A stretch of DNA of 64,000 bases from DASRAP01 sp964503275 (GCA_964503275.1 CAZCZO010000002.1:1-64000), one strand, 5' to 3'. Positions 23,229 through 31,573 are shown, counted from the stretch's first letter. Translations and numbers: made by a program. The notes: generated by a model from the sequence alone, not told the origin.

Positions 23229-23750
23229 TCATCGCGGTCTTAGGAACTCCGACCGATGGCGATCCCGCTCGAGCTTACGGGCCGCCCTCTTTTCGGCCGC
23301 TTCCTGCTTCAGCCGCCGCCGCTCGTCCGCAGCAGCAAGGCGGGCCCTCTCACGCTCTGCTCGTTCATGTGCCCACGCAGCAGCTTGCTCCTTCCAGCGA
23401 AGCATCGCGTCCCCGACCGCCGTATCGCTCAGCGCGTCGGCGAGCACAATGGACACGCCGGGCGTGAGCCAAGGATTGCGGTACACTTCGACGATCGCTC
23501 TGGTCACAGCCGTGTCGGCGAGGTCGGCTTGCAGCCCGCGAAGCCCGTCGATCACCGTGCGGACGATCTCGTCCTCGGTGAAGTCTGCGTCGCTAGTTGG
23601 CGCGCCCCTCACTGCGCGAAGCTGGGCGATCGCCGCGTCGCGCACGCCGCTGCGCAACTTGCCCATGCCGCACGTCGTGCATCCGACCCGGGTGCACCAT
23701 CGGCGATCGAGGGCAGCGAGAACCAACGCGTTGAGCCAGTCTGTGGTCAT
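23229..23750 (-). CDS. Hypothetical protein with C-terminal coiled coil
   Basis: From ATG 23750 the product has 173 residues. The N-terminus contains the cysteine cluster CTRVGCTTCG, a possible metal site. The centre is helical, and the last 60 residues are a charged coiled coil (ERARLAAADERRRLKQEAAEKR). An upstream in-frame start at 23816 would run through the CTGTCAG-type motif and is less likely. Function unknown; it ends 7 bases before the lipoprotein start, so the two may be co-transcribed. Confidence 0.55.
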   Translation of the reverse strand: MTTDWLNALVLAALDRRWCTRVGCTTCGMGKLRSGVRDAAIAQLRAVRGAPTSDADFTEDEIVRTVIDGLRGLQADLADTAVTRAIVEVYRNPWLTPGVSIVLADALSDTAVGDAMLRWKEQAAAWAHERAERERARLAAADERRRLKQEAAEKRAARKLERDRHRSEFLRPR

Positions 23751-23812
23751 GGCACAAAACTGGGGGAGGAGGCTGACAGCCCCTTCCAGCCAGGCGGGCG
23801 GAGGCCCAGGGT

Positions 23813-23984
23813 TCACCCTTCTGTATGAAGGGACACGTAGCTCTGCCCGTCGTCGTGGTGCGGCATGACGAGGTCCATGCGGCCATCGCCGTTCATGTCG
23901 GCCGGCGTGATGCTGGTCGATGACACGCTGGCGAATGCTCGGCAGGGCTGCTGGAACCGCCCGTCGCCGAGCCCCATGCAGCGG
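23813..23984 (-). pseudogene. Fragment of an FG-GAP/VCBS repeat protein
   Basis: On the minus strand a frame of about 55 codons ends at 23813. It contains MGLGDGRFQQPC and ADMNGDGRMDLVMP, the calcium-binding DxNxDGxxDL signature of FG-GAP/VCBS beta-propellers. Only about one blade remains and no longer frame continues upstream into known sequence, so it is a remnant of a secreted protein. Confidence 0.55.
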
Positions 23985-24032
23985 AGGGGGCGGGGGCGTG
24001 ACTGGTGCTCCCGGTTCGGGTCACTCCCGCAC

Positions 24033-24476
24033 TCAAAGATCCATCGTCAGGGGATCGATGGCCTCGATGAATGGGAAGCGAGCGAAATCAGTATCGCGTG
24101 TGCAAATGCGACGGATCCCGTGTTCCTTCATCAGCACGGCCGTCTCAGCATCATGCCAGAGGTTGCCCGCGATCAACGGGACCGCTCTCACGACCTCTGC
24201 GAGCACAGCGGCATGGCGGTCCGTGGGTGCCAGTATCGCGAGCCCGGGCGCCTGCTGCAAGGTCGCGATGAACTCCGCTGCCGCTCTGCCTGACCACGGA
24301 TTGCGAAGGACACGAGGGTGCGTGACGACGCGCAAGAATTCGTAGCAGTGTCCCCACGTCAGGTACCACGCTCCCTCTTGTGCCCGCCAGCGATCCAACA
24401 AGGCGCGGCAACGAGCATGCTCCGGCGCGGCTCGGTCGGCGGCGTAGACGAGCACGTTCGTATCGACGACGAACAT
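24033..24476 (-). CDS. vapC: VapC PIN-domain toxin
   Basis: The 147-residue protein starts MFVVDTNVLVYAAD with catalytic Asp5, then a helical region with Glu in CYEFLRVVTHPRV. It ends with DAETAVLMKEHG and TRDTDFARFP, the last two acids of the PIN site. It is an intact VapC-like ribonuclease. Its ATG follows the antitoxin stop directly with no gap. Confidence 0.87.
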   Translation of the reverse strand: MFVVDTNVLVYAADRAAPEHARCRALLDRWRAQEGAWYLTWGHCYEFLRVVTHPRVLRNPWSGRAAAEFIATLQQAPGLAILAPTDRHAAVLAEVVRAVPLIAGNLWHDAETAVLMKEHGIRRICTRDTDFARFPFIEAIDPLTMDL

Positions 24477-24704
24477 CTACACGCCGTCCATCGCGCGGTA
24501 GAGCGCTTCTCGGTCAGCGACATCAACGAGTGCGCCGCCGGAGTCGAAAATCGGAAGCGGTTCCAGGTCGACCGTGTCGCGGGACGGTCGCAGCGACTGC
24601 CGCAACGCGGACTCGACCAGTTCCGACATCGTCCGGCCGGTGCGCGCCGCTTCCCGTCGCAGTCGCTGCATCACGGTGTCATCGATGTTGAGCGTTGTCT
24701 TCAT
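24477..24704 (-). CDS. vapB: VapB-type ribbon-helix-helix antitoxin
   Basis: From ATG 24704 (75 residues) the protein begins MKTTLNIDDTVMQRLRREAARTG, a ribbon-helix-helix DNA-binding fold, then MSELVESALRQSL and an extended acidic tail that should bind VapC. An upstream in-frame start at 24740 would add 12 residues overlapping the operator and is less likely. It is divergent from the Fic gene. Confidence 0.85.
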   Translation of the reverse strand: MKTTLNIDDTVMQRLRREAARTGRTMSELVESALRQSLRPSRDTVDLEPLPIFDSGGALVDVADREALYRAMDGV

Positions 24705-24715
24705 ATGGTAAAACG

Positions 24716-24726
24716 TACAAATTGTA
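24716..24726. promoter_or_regulatory. Candidate vapBC operator
   Basis: TACAA-A-TTGTA is a perfect inverted repeat 12-22 bases upstream of the vapB start; on the minus strand it overlaps TACAAT, a good 10 box. Repression by the ribbon-helix-helix antitoxin here is plausible. Confidence 0.45.
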
Positions 24727-24834
24727 TGGATGTATGGCAACTCTGCCCATCCGGCGGGAATTCGTCAGCTGGGTTTAGGGGGGACGGGCTCGGCGGGCCG
24801 TGTAGTTCAGTGAATGCGACGAAATGAACTATGG

Positions 24835-24902
24835 TATACTGCGGTGATTAAATGTATTATTCACCGCAGAATTATGGCGAATATACTGTACATTCACCGC
24901 AG
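24835..24902 (+). promoter_or_regulatory. Promoter and three-copy operator of the Fic gene
   Basis: TATACT (24835-24840) is a good 10 box. CTGCGGTGA (24839-24847) and TCACCGCAG (24861-24869) form a perfect 9-bp inverted repeat flanking an AT-rich spacer. A third copy, TTCACCGCAG (24893-24902), lies inside the coding region. Three copies of one 9-10 base word around the start strongly suggest a regulator-binding array. Confidence 0.6.
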
Positions 24903-25980
24903 GCCAGACTGGCCGAACTTTCGATGGGACGGGTCCACGCTCGTGACGCCGTTGGGCAACCTGCGCCTCCGCGTCGGTGAGCTCATGGGGCGACTTGGCG
25001 CCCTCGGCGCAGTTGCGCAGGATTCGCAAGCCATGGAGGCCGCCACGGCGGAGGCCGTCGCCACCGCCGCCATCGAGGGGGAACGCTTACCGCCCGACGA
25101 AGTACGCTCGTCCGTCGCACGTCGGCTCGGGCTTGAAACGGCCGCGCTCCCGCCCACCAGTCGCTCGGTGGACGGTCTGGTAGAGATGATGCTCGACGCG
25201 ACACAGCGCTTCGATGCCCCGCTCACGAAGGACCGGATCTGCGGGTGGCACGCCGCGCTGTTCCCCACAGGTCGCAGCGGGATGCATCCGATCACGACAG
25301 GCGCCTGGCGCAGACCGGACGGTGATCCCATGCAGGTGGTCTCGGGTGCGATGGGGCGCGAGCGCGTGCACTTCGAGGCGCCTGAAGCCGCGCGACTCGA
25401 GCACGAGATGGCGCGCTTCTTCGCCTGGAGCGCCGCGCCACCGACCGCGGACGGTGTGCTTCTCGCGGGCCTCGCGCACCTGTGGTTCGTCACCATCCAC
25501 CCCTTCGACGACGGTAACGGTCGAGTCGCCCGTGCCATCGCCGATCACTTTATTGCGCGCGCCGATGGCAGTCGGCAGCGCTACTTCAGCATGTCTGCCG
25601 AGATCGCGCTGGACCGTGCGGAGTACTACCGTCAACTTGAGCGCACGCAGCGCGGTACGATGGATGTGACCGAGTGGCTCACATGGTTCGTGGCCTGCCT
25701 CGATCGCGCCGTGCAACGGGCCCTCGGTACGCAGCAAGCCGCGATCGATCGCGCGGAGCGGTGGCGACGGTGGAATGTGCATCCCCTCAACGCGCGGCAG
25801 CGAACCGTCCTCACGCGCATGTCCGGCGATTTCGATGGACTGATGACGAACCGGAAATACCGTCTGCTCGCGGACTGCTCCGATGATACCGCCCTACGGG
25901 ACCTGACTGCGTTGGTGAAGTGGGGGGTCCTGGAGCCGACTCAGGCGGGCGGAAGAAGTCGGAGCTATCGGCTGGGATGA
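24874..25980 (+). CDS. Fic-family protein (AMP transferase type)
   Basis: The 368-residue protein has the Fic motif HPFDDGNGR at 209-217, which catalyses AMP or similar nucleotide transfer to target hydroxyls. An N-terminal DUF4172-like segment (YIHRRPDWPNFRW) and the inhibitory helix TAAIEG (Thr64, Glu68) mark a class II, self-inhibited Fic enzyme. A C-terminal winged helix (about 290-368) may bind DNA. I choose ATG 24874 because the DUF4172-like region begins right there; 24814 would add 20 residues upstream of the promoter. The three-copy repeat at the start could be its own operator. Confidence 0.88.
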   Translation: MANILYIHRRPDWPNFRWDGSTLVTPLGNLRLRVGELMGRLGALGAVAQDSQAMEAATAEAVATAAIEGERLPPDEVRSSVARRLGLETAALPPTSRSVDGLVEMMLDATQRFDAPLTKDRICGWHAALFPTGRSGMHPITTGAWRRPDGDPMQVVSGAMGRERVHFEAPEAARLEHEMARFFAWSAAPPTADGVLLAGLAHLWFVTIHPFDDGNGRVARAIADHFIARADGSRQRYFSMSAEIALDRAEYYRQLERTQRGTMDVTEWLTWFVACLDRAVQRALGTQQAAIDRAERWRRWNVHPLNARQRTVLTRMSGDFDGLMTNRKYRLLADCSDDTALRDLTALVKWGVLEPTQAGGRSRSYRLG

Positions 25981-27188
25981 GCAGGACGATCAGCGGCAGC
26001 CGTCACCCCCCGCCCCACACTCGCCGCCAGCCCCTGCGCCAAGTCCCGCCACAGATCCTCCACCCCCTCCAGCCCGACACTCAGCCGCAGCAAATTCGGC
26101 GCGATCCCCGTCGCTGCCCGCGCGGCCTCGTCCACGATGCGATGCGTGAGCGCGGCCGGTGGCTGGATCAGCGTGTCCACCGAGCCCAGCGACACGGCCG
26201 GCGTGATCAGCTCCAGTGCCGCGACGAACGCATGCACGGCGCGCGGATCGTCGCTGGCCAGCTCGAAGCTGAGCACGCTGCCTGGGCCCGACATCTGCGA
26301 GCCAACAAGCCCGCGCGGATCGGAGTCGCCATGGCCAGGGAAGTGGATGCGCCGCACGCGCGCGTCGTTCGCCAAGCGCGCGACCAGCTGCTGCGCGGTG
26401 TGCTGCGCGCGCTCGACCCGCAGCGGCAGCGTGGGCAGCCCGCGGTGCAGCAGATAGCTCGCGAAGGGATGCGCCAGCCCGCCGGTGATCGCGCGCACCG
26501 ACTTGATCTCACGCACCAGCGCATGGGATCCCGCGACCACGCCGGCGATCACGTCGCCGTGCCCGCCGAGGAACTTGGTGGCGCTGTGCATCACGAGCGC
26601 CGCGCCGAGCTCGAGGGGGCGCTGCAGGACGGGCGTCGCAAAGGTGGAGTCCACCATCACGGGGACGGTGCCCGCCTGACGCACGATGTCGGCGATGTCC
26701 ACGAGGTCGAGCGTGGGGTTCGCCGGCGTCTCGATCAGCACGAGCCCGGTGTCGGGCCGGATCGCCGCCGCGACGGCGTCGGGGGCCGCCCAGGTCACCT
26801 CGGTGCCCAGCAGGCCATGCGCGAGCAGGTGATCGCTGCCCCCGTAGATGGGGCGCGTGGCCACCACATGCGCGCCGCGTGACTTGGCGGCCAGCAGGAC
26901 CGCGGTCAGCGCGGCCATCCCCGACGCGAAGCAGGCGGCGTCCTCGGCCCCTTCGAGCTCCGCGAGTGCGTGCTCGAAGCGATCGGTGGTGGGGTTGTAG
27001 AGGCGCGCGTAGACATTGCTGCCCTGCGCGGCATCGCCCGCGGCGAGCGCGTCGTAACTGCGCGCGGCGGCGTCGAGGTCGGGCGTCGGGTAGGTGCTCG
27101 ACAGGTCGATGGGGGGCGCGTGGATACCCTTGGCGACGAAGTCGTGGCGGCCGGCGTGGACGGCGCGGGTGCTGAGGTCGGTGGGCAT
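25965..27188 (-). CDS. PLP-dependent sulfur amino acid lyase/synthase
   Basis: The 407-residue protein belongs to the cystathionine gamma-synthase / methionine gamma-lyase family. YARLYNPT (60-67) contacts the cofactor phosphate, YGGSDHLL holds Tyr115, and Lys205 in HSATKFLGGH forms the Schiff base. The divergent Lrp-type regulator matches the mdeR-mdeA arrangement of methionine gamma-lyases, favouring degradation of methionine. However, the residue after Tyr115-Gly is Gly where Pseudomonas-type lyases have Cys, so cystathionine gamma-synthase or lyase activity is also possible. The last 16 bases overlap the Fic gene, on the opposite strand. Confidence 0.88.
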   Translation of the reverse strand: MPTDLSTRAVHAGRHDFVAKGIHAPPIDLSSTYPTPDLDAAARSYDALAAGDAAQGSNVYARLYNPTTDRFEHALAELEGAEDAACFASGMAALTAVLLAAKSRGAHVVATRPIYGGSDHLLAHGLLGTEVTWAAPDAVAAAIRPDTGLVLIETPANPTLDLVDIADIVRQAGTVPVMVDSTFATPVLQRPLELGAALVMHSATKFLGGHGDVIAGVVAGSHALVREIKSVRAITGGLAHPFASYLLHRGLPTLPLRVERAQHTAQQLVARLANDARVRRIHFPGHGDSDPRGLVGSQMSGPGSVLSFELASDDPRAVHAFVAALELITPAVSLGSVDTLIQPPAALTHRIVDEAARAATGIAPNLLRLSVGLEGVEDLWRDLAQGLAASVGRGVTAAADRPAHPSR

Positions 27189-27247
27189 GGTGGGTATCCT
27201 GTGCGGGGTTCTGCCTGTAGTTTCGGATATCCATCAGCCCAAGTGCA

Positions 27248-27745
27248 ATGCCGCCGAAGAAGATTCTGTCACCGCCCGCTGCGGGCACGCTGGACCGAAC
27301 GGATCGCGCGATCCTCGCGTGGTTGCAGCACGATGCACGGATGACCAACAAGGACCTCGCGGCCAAGGTGAAGCTGGCGCCGTCGAGTTGTCTGGCGCGG
27401 GTGCAGCGGCTCGAGGCCCGCGGGGTGATCCAGGGCTACCACGCCGAGGTGGATCCGCGCGCCTTTGGCGTCACCCTCGAGGCGCAGGTGAGCGTGCGGC
27501 TCGCCAAGCACGCCCGCGCGGCGATCACGGCGTTCGAGCGGCATCTGGACACCATCGTCGAGCTGCGGTCGTGGTACCACTTGGCGGGCGTGAACGACTA
27601 CCTCGTGCATGTGGCGGTGCGCGACGCCGAGCATCTGCGGCAGCTGGTGCTGACGGCCTTTGCATCGCGCGCGGAGGTGGGGCATGTGGAGACGGCGCTG
27701 GTGTTCAGTCACCGGCGCAATGTGCGGTTCGGGGTGGGTGGGTGA
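27248..27745 (+). CDS. Lrp/AsnC-family regulator
   Basis: The 165-residue protein has an N-terminal winged helix (LDRTDRAILAWLQHDARMTNKDLAAKV) and a C-terminal RAM/AsnC ligand domain (residues about 80-155, with SWYHLAGVNDYLVHV). It is divergently transcribed from the PLP enzyme with 59 bases between the starts, so it most likely controls that gene in response to an amino acid such as methionine. The N-terminal 15 residues are basic and proline-rich. Confidence 0.88.
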   Translation: MPPKKILSPPAAGTLDRTDRAILAWLQHDARMTNKDLAAKVKLAPSSCLARVQRLEARGVIQGYHAEVDPRAFGVTLEAQVSVRLAKHARAAITAFERHLDTIVELRSWYHLAGVNDYLVHVAVRDAEHLRQLVLTAFASRAEVGHVETALVFSHRRNVRFGVGG

Positions 27746-27800
27746 GGGCGGCGACACGGAGGTGCTAGCGGGGCGCGCCGAGACAGGCTAACATCTGGCC

Positions 27801-29141
27801 ATGCGTGTCCTCATTCCCGTCGCTGCCACCGCGGCCGCTCTGGCGCTGATGAGCGGGAGTGCGCCGCGGCCGGCGGTCTCGTCGGCGCGCTGTTCGATGA
27901 TCGCGTCGGGGCAGAGCATCGTGGGCCCAGTGGTGGACACGGCGCACCACGCGCTGCGCAGTACCCAGCGTGTGGCGCCGAGCCGGCGCGTATTCCCGAT
28001 CGGGTCGACCGACACCGCGTGGACGCCCGACACTCCCATGCCGACCGCGGCGGTGCGTGCCGTGGCCATGGACTCGGCGACGCGCGAGCAGCTGGCAGCG
28101 GCAGGCATCACGACCGACACACCACGGGTGCTGATCCAGGTCGTGCCGTATCAGTCCGACTGCAGCACCATCGCGTGGACCGACTCGAGTCCGTGGGCCG
28201 TGCCGACCGCTGAGGCACAGTACTTTGCGAACATTCGGCTACGGCCGCGCGAGCTGTGGATCGATGGCACGCCGACCTTCGTGCTCGCGGGGGGATGGGA
28301 CGCGCCGTATCCGCGTCGGCTGACGAGCGTGCCGATCACGATCCGCTCGTGGGCAGCGGGCACTGAAGGGCTTCGTCCGCCACTGACGCGTGACTCGATG
28401 GTGGGGGCGCTGGAGCTGTTCGCCTTCCATCGAGCCCTGCGCGGGTCGCGCGATGTGGCCGAGCATCTCGCGTGGGCGGAGGCGCACCCCGCGGTCGCCC
28501 TGCGCGAACCGGTGCGCTCGCACATCACGGACCTCGTGCTGCGCGAGGACTTCGCCCGCGCCGCTCGTATGCGCAGCGAGTATGCCGGCAGCTATCGGCT
28601 GGAGGTCAGCAGCGGCGCGCTGAACGCGGCATGGACGTTCCGTACGTTGGCGAACCCCTTACAGTCGCAGATGAAATGGAATCGCGAGGTGGCGTTCCAG
28701 CGTCTGAGTGAAGTGCCGAAGATCCCCGGCTATACGCTGCCGGGCTATTCGCCCGACAGTGCGGGTCGCCTGCCCGAGACCCGTCCATCGCCAAGGAGTG
28801 GCCCTGGCGGGTTGCCGCGGCATTGGCTCTCGCTGCGTGATCCCATTACCACACCCGTGTCGTCGCCGCGCACGATCGTGGCTGGTGAGTTGATCTTCGC
28901 GTTGGGAGCGGCGCCCGAGGCGCTGTGGGATGTCCTCGCGCGGTTCCCGGTGCCCGCTGACCCGCACGACATGGTGTTCACGTCAGCGCGCGCCACGCCA
29001 CGTGGGGACACCCGCGTGCACGTTCCGCTGACACTGCGCCTCGATGCCACGGGCAGCTTCGTGGCCGATACGACGCTCACGCGCGGCGGTAGTGCGGTGC
29101 GCTTTCGGTTGGTGCGCATGGACGGCGAAGCGCTGCGCTGA
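27801..29141 (+). CDS. Secreted protein of unknown function
   Basis: The 446-residue protein starts with a signal-like segment (VLIPVAATAAALALMSGSAPRP). The mature part is rich in Pro, Arg and Thr. It contains a beta segment RVLIQVVPYQSDC near 115 with a Cys pair (CSM..., DCST), a helical centre (LRGSRDVAEHLAWAEAHPAV) and a beta-rich C-terminus. I recognise no domain. It is followed on the opposite strand by an FAD oxidoreductase, so it is probably monocistronic. Confidence 0.6.
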   Translation: MRVLIPVAATAAALALMSGSAPRPAVSSARCSMIASGQSIVGPVVDTAHHALRSTQRVAPSRRVFPIGSTDTAWTPDTPMPTAAVRAVAMDSATREQLAAAGITTDTPRVLIQVVPYQSDCSTIAWTDSSPWAVPTAEAQYFANIRLRPRELWIDGTPTFVLAGGWDAPYPRRLTSVPITIRSWAAGTEGLRPPLTRDSMVGALELFAFHRALRGSRDVAEHLAWAEAHPAVALREPVRSHITDLVLREDFARAARMRSEYAGSYRLEVSSGALNAAWTFRTLANPLQSQMKWNREVAFQRLSEVPKIPGYTLPGYSPDSAGRLPETRPSPRSGPGGLPRHWLSLRDPITTPVSSPRTIVAGELIFALGAAPEALWDVLARFPVPADPHDMVFTSARATPRGDTRVHVPLTLRLDATGSFVADTTLTRGGSAVRFRLVRMDGEALR

Positions 29142-29147
29142 GCCGCG

Positions 29148-30308
29148 TCAGCGCGCGATCGCCGCCGCCGCCTCACGCGCGAGCACCGCGCCCATCACAT
29201 TGCCGGTCCCGCTGTAGCCGCCCAGCGCCCACACGCCGTCGCCCAGTGCGCGGCAGATGGGAAGGCCGGTCTCGGTGTAGCTGACCAGTCCGGCCCAGCG
29301 GTGCGTGATCTCCGCGTGCACACCGAGATCGCTGCGCAGCGTTCGGGTGAGGTAGTCTTGGATCGCGCCGCTGGGGGTGGCGTCGTCGGTCCACTCGGTG
29401 TCGGGCGTGGTGTCGCGCCCGCCGCCGAAGAGCACGCAGCCGTCGGGGAGCTGCTGCCAGTAGTCGTAGCCGTAGCGCTTATACACCGGGCGCGGGAACC
29501 GCGCCTCGGGCGCTGGCGCGGTGGCGAGCATCTGGAGGCGCGCCGTGCGGACCTCTCCGCTCAGCTCGGGGAGCAGGCGCTCAAGGGCACCATCGACCGC
29601 CACGACGACATGCCGCGCGCGGATGGTCGCCCGTGTGCAGTGGACTGCGCCAGCTGCGATCTGCTCCGCACGGGTGTCGGCGTAGAGCTGCGCCCCGCGC
29701 GTCAGCAACCGTGCGGCCAATGTGCGGCAGCGCGCGAGCGGCTGGAACACGCCGTCCGTGGGAAAGAGCAGGCCTTCGCCTTCCGGGCCGCGGTAGCGCT
29801 CGACGGGCAGGCCGTCGGCACGCATCTGCGCGTACTGCAGGTCGCAGTCGTCGCGCTCCTCGCGCGACGCCGCGATACGCAACGAGCCGGTCACGCGCAC
29901 GAGCCCCGGGAACTCCTCAGCGAATCGCGTGATCTCGGCGGCGGTGCGATGGGCATAGTGCAGCGCCTGATCGCGGCCGAGCCGACGCACGGCATCGTGA
30001 TGGAACTCCGAGGTCCCGGCGAGGAGGAACCCGCCGTTGCGACCGGCCGCTCCAGCGCCCACCGTCTGCGCGTCGATGCCGATCACCGAGCGCACGCCGC
30101 GCGCGAGGGCCTCGTCGATCAGCGTGAGGCCTGTGCCGCCGAGCCCGATCACGCAGAGCTCGGACTCGGCGTCAGACATGAGCGGCGGCAGCTCGAGGCC
30201 GGGATGGTCGTCCCAGCGCGGCGTATTGGGCGGCGTGGAAGCGTCCTGGGACACGATCGCGTGGTGGCGGGTGACGTTCAGCGGCGCTGCGCCGTCACGC
30301 GCACCCAA
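29148..30308 (-). CDS. FAD-dependent amine oxidoreductase (DAO family)
   Basis: The protein has a dinucleotide-binding loop VIGLGGTGLTLIDEA near residue 53, GAGAAGRNGGFLLAG near 85 and a C-terminal FAD contact WALGGYSGTGNVMG. It belongs to the DAO/gamma-glutamylputrescine-oxidase-like flavoenzymes and probably oxidises a secondary or primary amine with O2 to H2O2. The substrate is unknown. The start is uncertain: TTG 30308 keeps the family-typical WDDHPG lead but overlaps the upstream gene by 31 bases; ATG 30179 gives a shorter protein starting just before the loop. Confidence 0.85.
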   Translation of the reverse strand: MGARDGAAPLNVTRHHAIVSQDASTPPNTPRWDDHPGLELPPLMSDAESELCVIGLGGTGLTLIDEALARGVRSVIGIDAQTVGAGAAGRNGGFLLAGTSEFHHDAVRRLGRDQALHYAHRTAAEITRFAEEFPGLVRVTGSLRIAASREERDDCDLQYAQMRADGLPVERYRGPEGEGLLFPTDGVFQPLARCRTLAARLLTRGAQLYADTRAEQIAAGAVHCTRATIRARHVVVAVDGALERLLPELSGEVRTARLQMLATAPAPEARFPRPVYKRYGYDYWQQLPDGCVLFGGGRDTTPDTEWTDDATPSGAIQDYLTRTLRSDLGVHAEITHRWAGLVSYTETGLPICRALGDGVWALGGYSGTGNVMGAVLAREAAAAIAR

Positions 30309-30697
30309 CCGACGACTGCGCCGATCACGAAGCCGACGGGCGCGGTGAGTGAAGGAATGAGCCCGACCAGGTTGCTGACCTTACCGTCGCTGATGCGCTG
30401 GAAGGCGGCGAGCAGCAGCGTGCCGAGCACGGCCCACACCACGCCGACGGCAACGCCCCACGCCACCGCGACCATCGCGCGCGGCTGCGGGTCGAGCTTC
30501 CAGCCCGTCCAGGCCCACCACACGAAGATCACGCCGAGTAGGCCAGGGACGATGACCAGCGCGGTGAGCGCGATCGCGGATTCGGAGAGCGTCGCGCCCG
30601 GCACGAATACCGTGTCGAGGAACAGCGCGACCATCCAGATGAAGCTCAGCGCCAAGTACGCCGCGACGATGCGCGGGAGGATGCGGCGGCGGGTCAT
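30278..30697 (-). CDS. Four-helix membrane protein, unknown
   Basis: From ATG 30697 the 139-residue product has four predicted membrane helices (IVAAYLALSFIWMVALFL; ALTALVIVPGLLGVIFVWW; VAVAWGVAVGVVWAVLGTLL; APVGFVIGAVVGWVRV) and a basic start MTRRR. No family is recognised. It lies between the nucleotidyltransferase-fold gene and the oxidoreductase on the same strand, with a 16-base gap to the former. Confidence 0.65.
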   Translation of the reverse strand: MTRRRILPRIVAAYLALSFIWMVALFLDTVFVPGATLSESAIALTALVIVPGLLGVIFVWWAWTGWKLDPQPRAMVAVAWGVAVGVVWAVLGTLLLAAFQRISDGKVSNLVGLIPSLTAPVGFVIGAVVGWVRVTAQRR

Positions 30698-30713
30698 GCG
30701 TGGTACGCCTCGC

Positions 30714-31322
30714 TCAATGTGTGGATCGGTCGGGCGTGCGCGCTGCAGCGGCGCGCACGCGGGCGAGCAGGTCGGCAACTCCGAGCTGCGGCGCCCACTG
30801 GTCGAGGAAGGCGTCGTCGAGCGTTGCGCCCTGCACGCGAAGAATACTTACAACATCGCGCCATTGGCGATCCGAGACTTCGCCACCTCGGCGGAACCAC
30901 TCGAGCTTGCGCAGGACGGTGCCCTCTGCGGCGTCCACCCAGAGCGTGGCGTCGTCGGCGTCGGGCAGTGTGATGCAGACGCGCCGCTGCAGGCGCGCCT
31001 GCTCGAAGGGGTCGTCGCCCGTGACGAAGATGTCGACCTCGACCGAGCTCGCAAGATGGATGGCGTGGAAGGACTCGCCTGCGCGCGTGCGCTGCGCGGT
31101 GGGGCCATCGATGTAGTAGGTGTCATCCAGCACCTCGGCGAGACGCGTCGCCGTCGACGGCGCGAGATCGGCGATGAGATCAACGTCGAGGGTCGCGCGA
31201 GGTTCACCATGGAAACCACTGGCGACGGAGCCGGTGATCGCGTAGCGCACATCGAGCGCATCCAAGGCACCCGCGATGTCCAGCGCGATCGCCCGCGGTG
31301 CCAGGGGTCCAGAGAGGGTCAT
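30714..31322 (-). CDS. Nucleotidyltransferase-fold protein
   Basis: The 202-residue protein has the polymerase-beta-type signature GS (31-32) followed by TLDVDLIAD with Asp46 and Asp48, and a third acid in SVEVDIFV. This is the catalytic triad layout of MNT/AbiEii-type nucleotidyltransferases. The remainder is helical with WVDAAEGTVLRKLEWF and RQWRDVVSIL. It overlaps the stop of the small gene upstream by ATGA, so the two form a unit. A toxin-antitoxin or tRNA-modifying role is possible but unproven. Confidence 0.75.
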   Translation of the reverse strand: MTLSGPLAPRAIALDIAGALDALDVRYAITGSVASGFHGEPRATLDVDLIADLAPSTATRLAEVLDDTYYIDGPTAQRTRAGESFHAIHLASSVEVDIFVTGDDPFEQARLQRRVCITLPDADDATLWVDAAEGTVLRKLEWFRRGGEVSDRQWRDVVSILRVQGATLDDAFLDQWAPQLGVADLLARVRAAAARTPDRSTH

Positions 31323-31573
31323 TCCGGACGCGGCCCCAACGCCCGCTCTGCCACCTCCACCCCGTGGCGCTCTGCCATGCGGATCCAGTGGATCAATTGC
31401 TCGCTGGCGCCGGGGTGGCGATGCGCGATCCCCGCGCGGTGCATCTCGTCGACGAACCGCGACATCGCGTCGATCAACCCCAACTTCTCCCACCCCGACA
31501 TCCGCCCCCACAGCGCGAACTGCACGGCCTCGGCCTCGGGCGAGGTATCCATGGACAGCGGCTTCGGCTCCAT
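31319..31573 (-). CDS. Small partner of the nucleotidyltransferase-fold protein
   Basis: From ATG 31573 (84 residues) the protein is all-helical, with TSPEAEAVQFALWGRMSGWEKLG and a C-terminal HPGASEQLIHWIRMAERHG. I recall small helical proteins with a similar SPEAE...RMS pattern next to nucleotidyltransferase genes, but no function is established to my knowledge. A TATATT box (complement of 31579-31584) ends 6 bases before the ATG, suggesting a leaderless transcript. It is divergent from the M1 peptidase with 44 bases between starts. Confidence 0.65.
   Translation of the reverse strand: MEPKPLSMDTSPEAEAVQFALWGRMSGWEKLGLIDAMSRFVDEMHRAGIAHRHPGASEQLIHWIRMAERHGVEVAERALGPRPE

Larger units (their letters stand above)
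14962..23779 (-). repeat. Four dispersed CTGTCAG-C-run motifs (14962-14974, 21437-21449, 22644-22656, 23766-23779)
   Basis: On the minus strand the first three copies read CTGTCAG-A/T-CCCCC exactly; the fourth is looser (CTGTCAG followed by CCTCCTC). Each lies upstream of a minus-strand start, at distances of about 67, 54, 53 and 15 bases. They may be promoter elements, binding sites for one regulator, or copies of a small dispersed repeat. Confidence 0.45.

Noticed and set aside
25965..27188. Firm naming of the PLP enzyme as methionine gamma-lyase
   Set aside because: The cysteine typical of Pseudomonas-type lyases is Gly here; the Lrp neighbour is suggestive only, so the call is left at family level.
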